From an uncultured Klebsiella sp. (GTDB lineage: Bacteria; Pseudomonadota; Gammaproteobacteria; Enterobacterales; Enterobacteriaceae): a stretch of DNA of 9,415 nucleotides. The notes beneath the pieces are model-generated. The model saw nothing but the letters and a program-made list of their open reading frames with translations, ran no database searches and was not told the DNA's origin. The position numbers and the translations under genes are program-made. Shown here in pieces: positions 7,578 through 9,415 of this stretch; positions within the stretch are counted from its first letter, which is position 1; each line of letters opens with the position of its first letter. The stretch covers positions 1 to 9,415 of the forward strand of contig CABUCP010000082.1 of the NCBI GenBank assembly GCA_902490055.1, given 5' to 3'.

Positions 7578-7616
7578 CGGCGATAATCGCGAACTCTTCG
7601 CCGAACACAGGCGATA
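7578..7616. repeat. Inverted and direct repeat cluster upstream of satP
   Basis: CGGCGA (7578-7583) pairs with TCGCCG (7598-7603), and GCGAT-A-ATCGC (7580-7590) is a small palindrome inside it. GGCGATA occurs at 7579-7585 and again at 7610-7616, 31 bases apart, about three turns of the helix. Lying 40-75 bases upstream of the satP -35, it could be an activator or repressor site; no known regulator motif is recognised. Confidence 0.3.
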
Positions 7617-7663
7617 TCCGATGAATGTGTTCTTATTTACTATTTATGTTTTATATATGTTGT

Positions 7664-7695
7664 CGCCGCCATTTTGCCCCTTTGCGGCGCTTTTT
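7664..7695 (+). terminator. Terminator-like hairpin upstream of dnaK
   Basis: CGCCGC (7664-7669) pairs perfectly with GCGGCG (7684-7689) around a 14-base loop and is followed by C and five T residues (7691-7695). The arrangement is that of a plus-strand rho-independent terminator, although the loop is long and the stem short. No plus-strand gene lies directly upstream, so it either insulates dnaK or ends a short unannotated transcript. Confidence 0.38.
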
Positions 7696-7741
7696 CCCTT
7701 CGCGCCTCCGTTTTGTCATGAAAATTTTTTTTAGCTTCCCC

Positions 7742-7769
7742 CTTGAGGAAAAGCTGGGCGACCCCATCT
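7742..7769 (+). promoter_or_regulatory. Sigma-32 heat-shock promoter P1 of dnaK
   Basis: CTTGAGG (7742-7748) and CCCCATCT (7762-7769), 13 bases apart, fit the sigma-32 consensus CTTGAAA-N13-CCCCATnT closely and sit where the main E. coli dnaK heat-shock promoter lies. The start would be near 7776, leaving a leader of about 115 bases. The region has no competing sigma-70 pattern. Confidence 0.87.
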
Positions 7770-7783
7770 TGTAGTCAACCGCA

Positions 7784-7852
7784 GTGAGAACCTGAAAAAA
7801 AATGAAGTCCGGGCAGTTGAAACCGCACGTTTCGCCCTTATTACAGGTTCAC
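7784..7852 (+). other. Structured 5' leader of dnaK mRNA
   Basis: The leader folds into nested stems visible by eye. The outer stem is GAACCTG (7788-7794) with CAGGTTC (7844-7850), extendable by two pairs (7784-7785 with 7851-7852) across a 2-base bulge. Inside, GGGC (7811-7814) pairs with GCCC (7834-7837) and GAAAC (7819-7823) with GTTTC (7829-7833), with AGTT bulged and a CGCAC loop. From memory, the E. coli leader has the same inner stem and a differently spelled outer stem (GAGTCTG with CAGACTC), so pairing rather than sequence seems to be kept. A function in dnaK expression is inference. Confidence 0.5.
7816..7842 (+). promoter_or_regulatory. Probable second sigma-32 promoter P2 of dnaK
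   Basis: GTTGAAA (7816-7822) followed after 12 bases by CCCTTATT (7835-7842) corresponds in position to the second, weaker heat-shock promoter of E. coli dnaK. The -35 is good; the -10 keeps only CCC and the AT-rich half of CCCCATnT. Transcripts from it would start near 7849 and lack most of the structured leader. Confidence 0.48.
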
Positions 7853-7890
7853 AACCACATGTTGATCGAATTTTTAGTGGAGACGTTTAG

Positions 7891-9415
7891 ATGGGTAAAA
7901 TTATTGGTATCGACCTGGGTACTACCAACTCTTGTGTAGCGATTATGGATGGCACTACCGCTCGCGTGCTGGAAAACGCCGAAGGCGATCGCACCACGCC
8001 TTCTATCATTGCTTATACCCAGGATGGTGAAACTCTGGTTGGTCAGCCGGCTAAACGTCAGGCAGTGACAAACCCGCAAAACACCCTGTTTGCGATTAAA
8101 CGCCTGATTGGTCGCCGCTTCCAGGATGAAGAAGTTCAGCGTGACGTTTCCATCATGCCGTACAAAATCGTTGCTGCAGACAATGGCGACGCATGGCTTG
8201 ATGTGAAAGGCACCAAAACCGCACCGCCGCAGATTTCTGCTGAAGTGCTGAAGAAAATGAAGAAAACCGCTGAAGATTACCTGGGTGAGCCGGTAACTGA
8301 AGCTGTTATCACCGTACCAGCGTACTTCAACGATGCTCAGCGTCAGGCAACTAAAGATGCCGGTCGTATCGCGGGTCTGGAAGTAAAACGTATCATCAAC
8401 GAACCGACTGCCGCAGCGCTGGCTTACGGTCTGGATAAAGAAGTCGGCAACCGTACTATCGCGGTATACGACCTCGGTGGCGGTACTTTCGATATCTCTA
8501 TTATCGAAATCGATGAAGTCGACGGCGAAAAAACCTTCGAAGTTCTGGCAACCAACGGTGATACCCACCTGGGCGGTGAAGACTTCGATACCCGTCTGAT
8601 CAACTACCTCGTTGACGAGTTTAAGAAAGAGCAGGGTATTGACCTGCGTAACGACCCGCTGGCGATGCAGCGTCTGAAAGAAGCTGCAGAAAAAGCGAAA
8701 ATTGAGCTGTCTTCCGCTCAGCAGACCGACGTTAACCTGCCGTATATCACTGCAGATGCGACCGGTCCGAAACACATGAACATCAAAGTGACTCGCGCGA
8801 AACTGGAAAGCCTGGTTGAAGATCTGGTTAACCGTTCCATCGAGCCGCTGAAAGTTGCCCTGCAGGATGCCGGTCTGTCCGTTTCCGATATCAACGACGT
8901 TATCCTCGTTGGTGGTCAGACTCGTATGCCGATGGTGCAGAAAAAAGTTGCTGAGTTCTTCGGTAAAGAACCGCGTAAAGACGTGAACCCGGATGAAGCT
9001 GTTGCTATCGGCGCAGCGGTTCAGGGTGGTGTACTGACTGGTGAGGTTAAAGACGTTCTGCTGCTCGACGTTACCCCGCTGTCGCTGGGTATCGAAACCA
9101 TGGGCGGCGTGATGACTGCGCTTATCAACAAAAACACCACGATTCCGACCAAGCACAGCCAGGTGTTCTCGACTGCAGAAGACAACCAGTCTGCGGTAAC
9201 TATCCACGTGATTCAGGGTGAGCGTAAACGCGCTTCCGATAACAAATCACTGGGTCAGTTCAACCTGGATGGTATTAACCCGGCGCCGCGCGGTATGCCG
9301 CAGATCGAAGTCACCTTTGACATCGATGCCGATGGTATCCTGCACGTTTCCGCGAAAGACAAAAACAGCGGTAAAGAGCAGAAGATCACCATCAAAGCGT
9401 CTTCCGGTCTGAATG
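7891..9415 (+). CDS. dnaK: Chaperone DnaK (Hsp70), 3' end missing
   Basis: Cytoplasmic ATP-dependent Hsp70 chaperone that works with DnaJ and GrpE in folding and disaggregation and that targets sigma-32 for control of the heat-shock response. Codons 1-508 of about 638 are present. The ATPase domain has [13 protein letters not shown] (5-17), Lys70 in [21 protein letters not shown] and [12 protein letters not shown] with Thr199, then [12 protein letters not shown]. The interdomain linker VLLLDVT is at 389-395 and the substrate-binding beta-sandwich runs to ASSGLN, so the cut falls just before the helical lid. The protein is nearly identical to the E. coli one; small changes include DKEVGN for DKGTGN near 211. 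GGAG lies eight bases before the ATG. Codon bias is that of a highly expressed gene. dnaJ is expected beyond the window. Confidence 0.99.
   Translation, partial: MGKIIGIDLGTTNSCVAIMDGTTARVLENAEGDRTTPSIIAYTQDGETLVGQPAKRQAVTNPQNTLFAIKRLIGRRFQDEEVQRDVSIMPYKIVAADNGDAWLDVKGTKTAPPQISAEVLKKMKKTAEDYLGEPVTEAVITVPAYFNDAQRQATKDAGRIAGLEVKRIINEPTAAALAYGLDKEVGNRTIAVYDLGGGTFDISIIEIDEVDGEKTFEVLATNGDTHLGGEDFDTRLINYLVDEFKKEQGIDLRNDPLAMQRLKEAAEKAKIELSSAQQTDVNLPYITADATGPKHMNIKVTRAKLESLVEDLVNRSIEPLKVALQDAGLSVSDINDVILVGGQTRMPMVQKKVAEFFGKEPRKDVNPDEAVAIGAAVQGGVLTGEVKDVLLLDVTPLSLGIETMGGVMTALINKNTTIPTKHSQVFSTAEDNQSAVTIHVIQGERKRASDNKSLGQFNLDGINPAPRGMPQIEVTFDIDADGILHVSAKDKNSGKEQKITIKASSGLN

Larger units (their letters stand above)
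7450..7890. other. Intergenic region between divergent satP and dnaK
   Basis: This 441-base stretch has no protein gene I can support. From the left it holds the satP leader with a 5'-end hairpin (7486-7505), the satP promoter (7512-7540), an inverted and direct repeat cluster (7578-7616), a very AT-rich tract (7625-7661), a plus-strand terminator-like hairpin (7664-7695), and the dnaK heat-shock promoters and structured leader (7742-7890). E. coli K-12 has yaaW, mbiA and yaaI in this interval; no remnant of them is visible here. Confidence 0.8.

Noticed and set aside
7621..7734. A 37-codon hydrophobic plus-strand frame upstream of dnaK
   Set aside because: It has no well-placed ribosome site, is hydrophobic only because the DNA is T-rich, and runs through the terminator-like hairpin at 7664-7695.
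7849..9207. A 452-codon open frame on the minus strand, antisense to dnaK
   Set aside because: Long antisense frames are a well-known by-product of codon bias in hsp70/dnaK genes. This one has no recognisable domain, no ribosome site that I can see, and is fully covered by the strongly conserved DnaK coding sequence.

Overview
This window looks like core chromosome from a member of the Enterobacteriaceae, most likely the Klebsiella/Raoultella group. Six of the seven genes are ones I recognise as close relatives of Escherichia coli genes from the thr-dnaK region (thrC, yaaA, yaaJ, talB, mog, satP, dnaK, with one transporter added). The order matches that region, but differs from E. coli K-12 as I remember it: no yaaX between thrC and yaaA, an extra major-facilitator transporter gene between mog and satP, and no yaaW/mbiA/yaaI block between satP and dnaK. 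The genus is inferred from this layout and the fairly GC-rich coding style; no search was run.

Layout. Bases 1-1238 hold thrC without its first 15 codons. It faces yaaA (complement 1289-2062), and the two share a strong hairpin terminator at 1251-1290. yaaJ (complement 2140-3570) lies upstream of yaaA on the same strand. A 202-base divergent region separates yaaJ from talB (3773-4726), which ends at its own terminator (4734-4770). mog (4837-5424) and the transporter gene (5538-6842) follow on the plus strand. The transporter faces satP (complement 6883-7449) across a very GC-rich hairpin (6849-6877). A 441-base intergenic region (7450-7890) carries the satP promoter on the minus strand and the heat-shock promoters and structured leader of dnaK on the plus strand. 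dnaK starts at 7891 and runs off the window at codon 508, just where its C-terminal helical lid begins.

The genes are mostly independent housekeeping units: last step of threonine synthesis, peroxide stress and iron control, amino-acid uptake, pentose-phosphate metabolism, molybdenum cofactor synthesis, acetate/succinate transport and protein folding. I found no mobile element, CRISPR array, tRNA, rRNA, toxin-antitoxin pair or defence system, and no clear sign of an undescribed multi-gene system. The points most worth a second look are the dnaK leader, whose stem appears to be kept by compensatory changes relative to E. coli and contains the second heat-shock promoter, an unassigned terminator-like hairpin upstream of dnaK, and the lineage-specific transporter.
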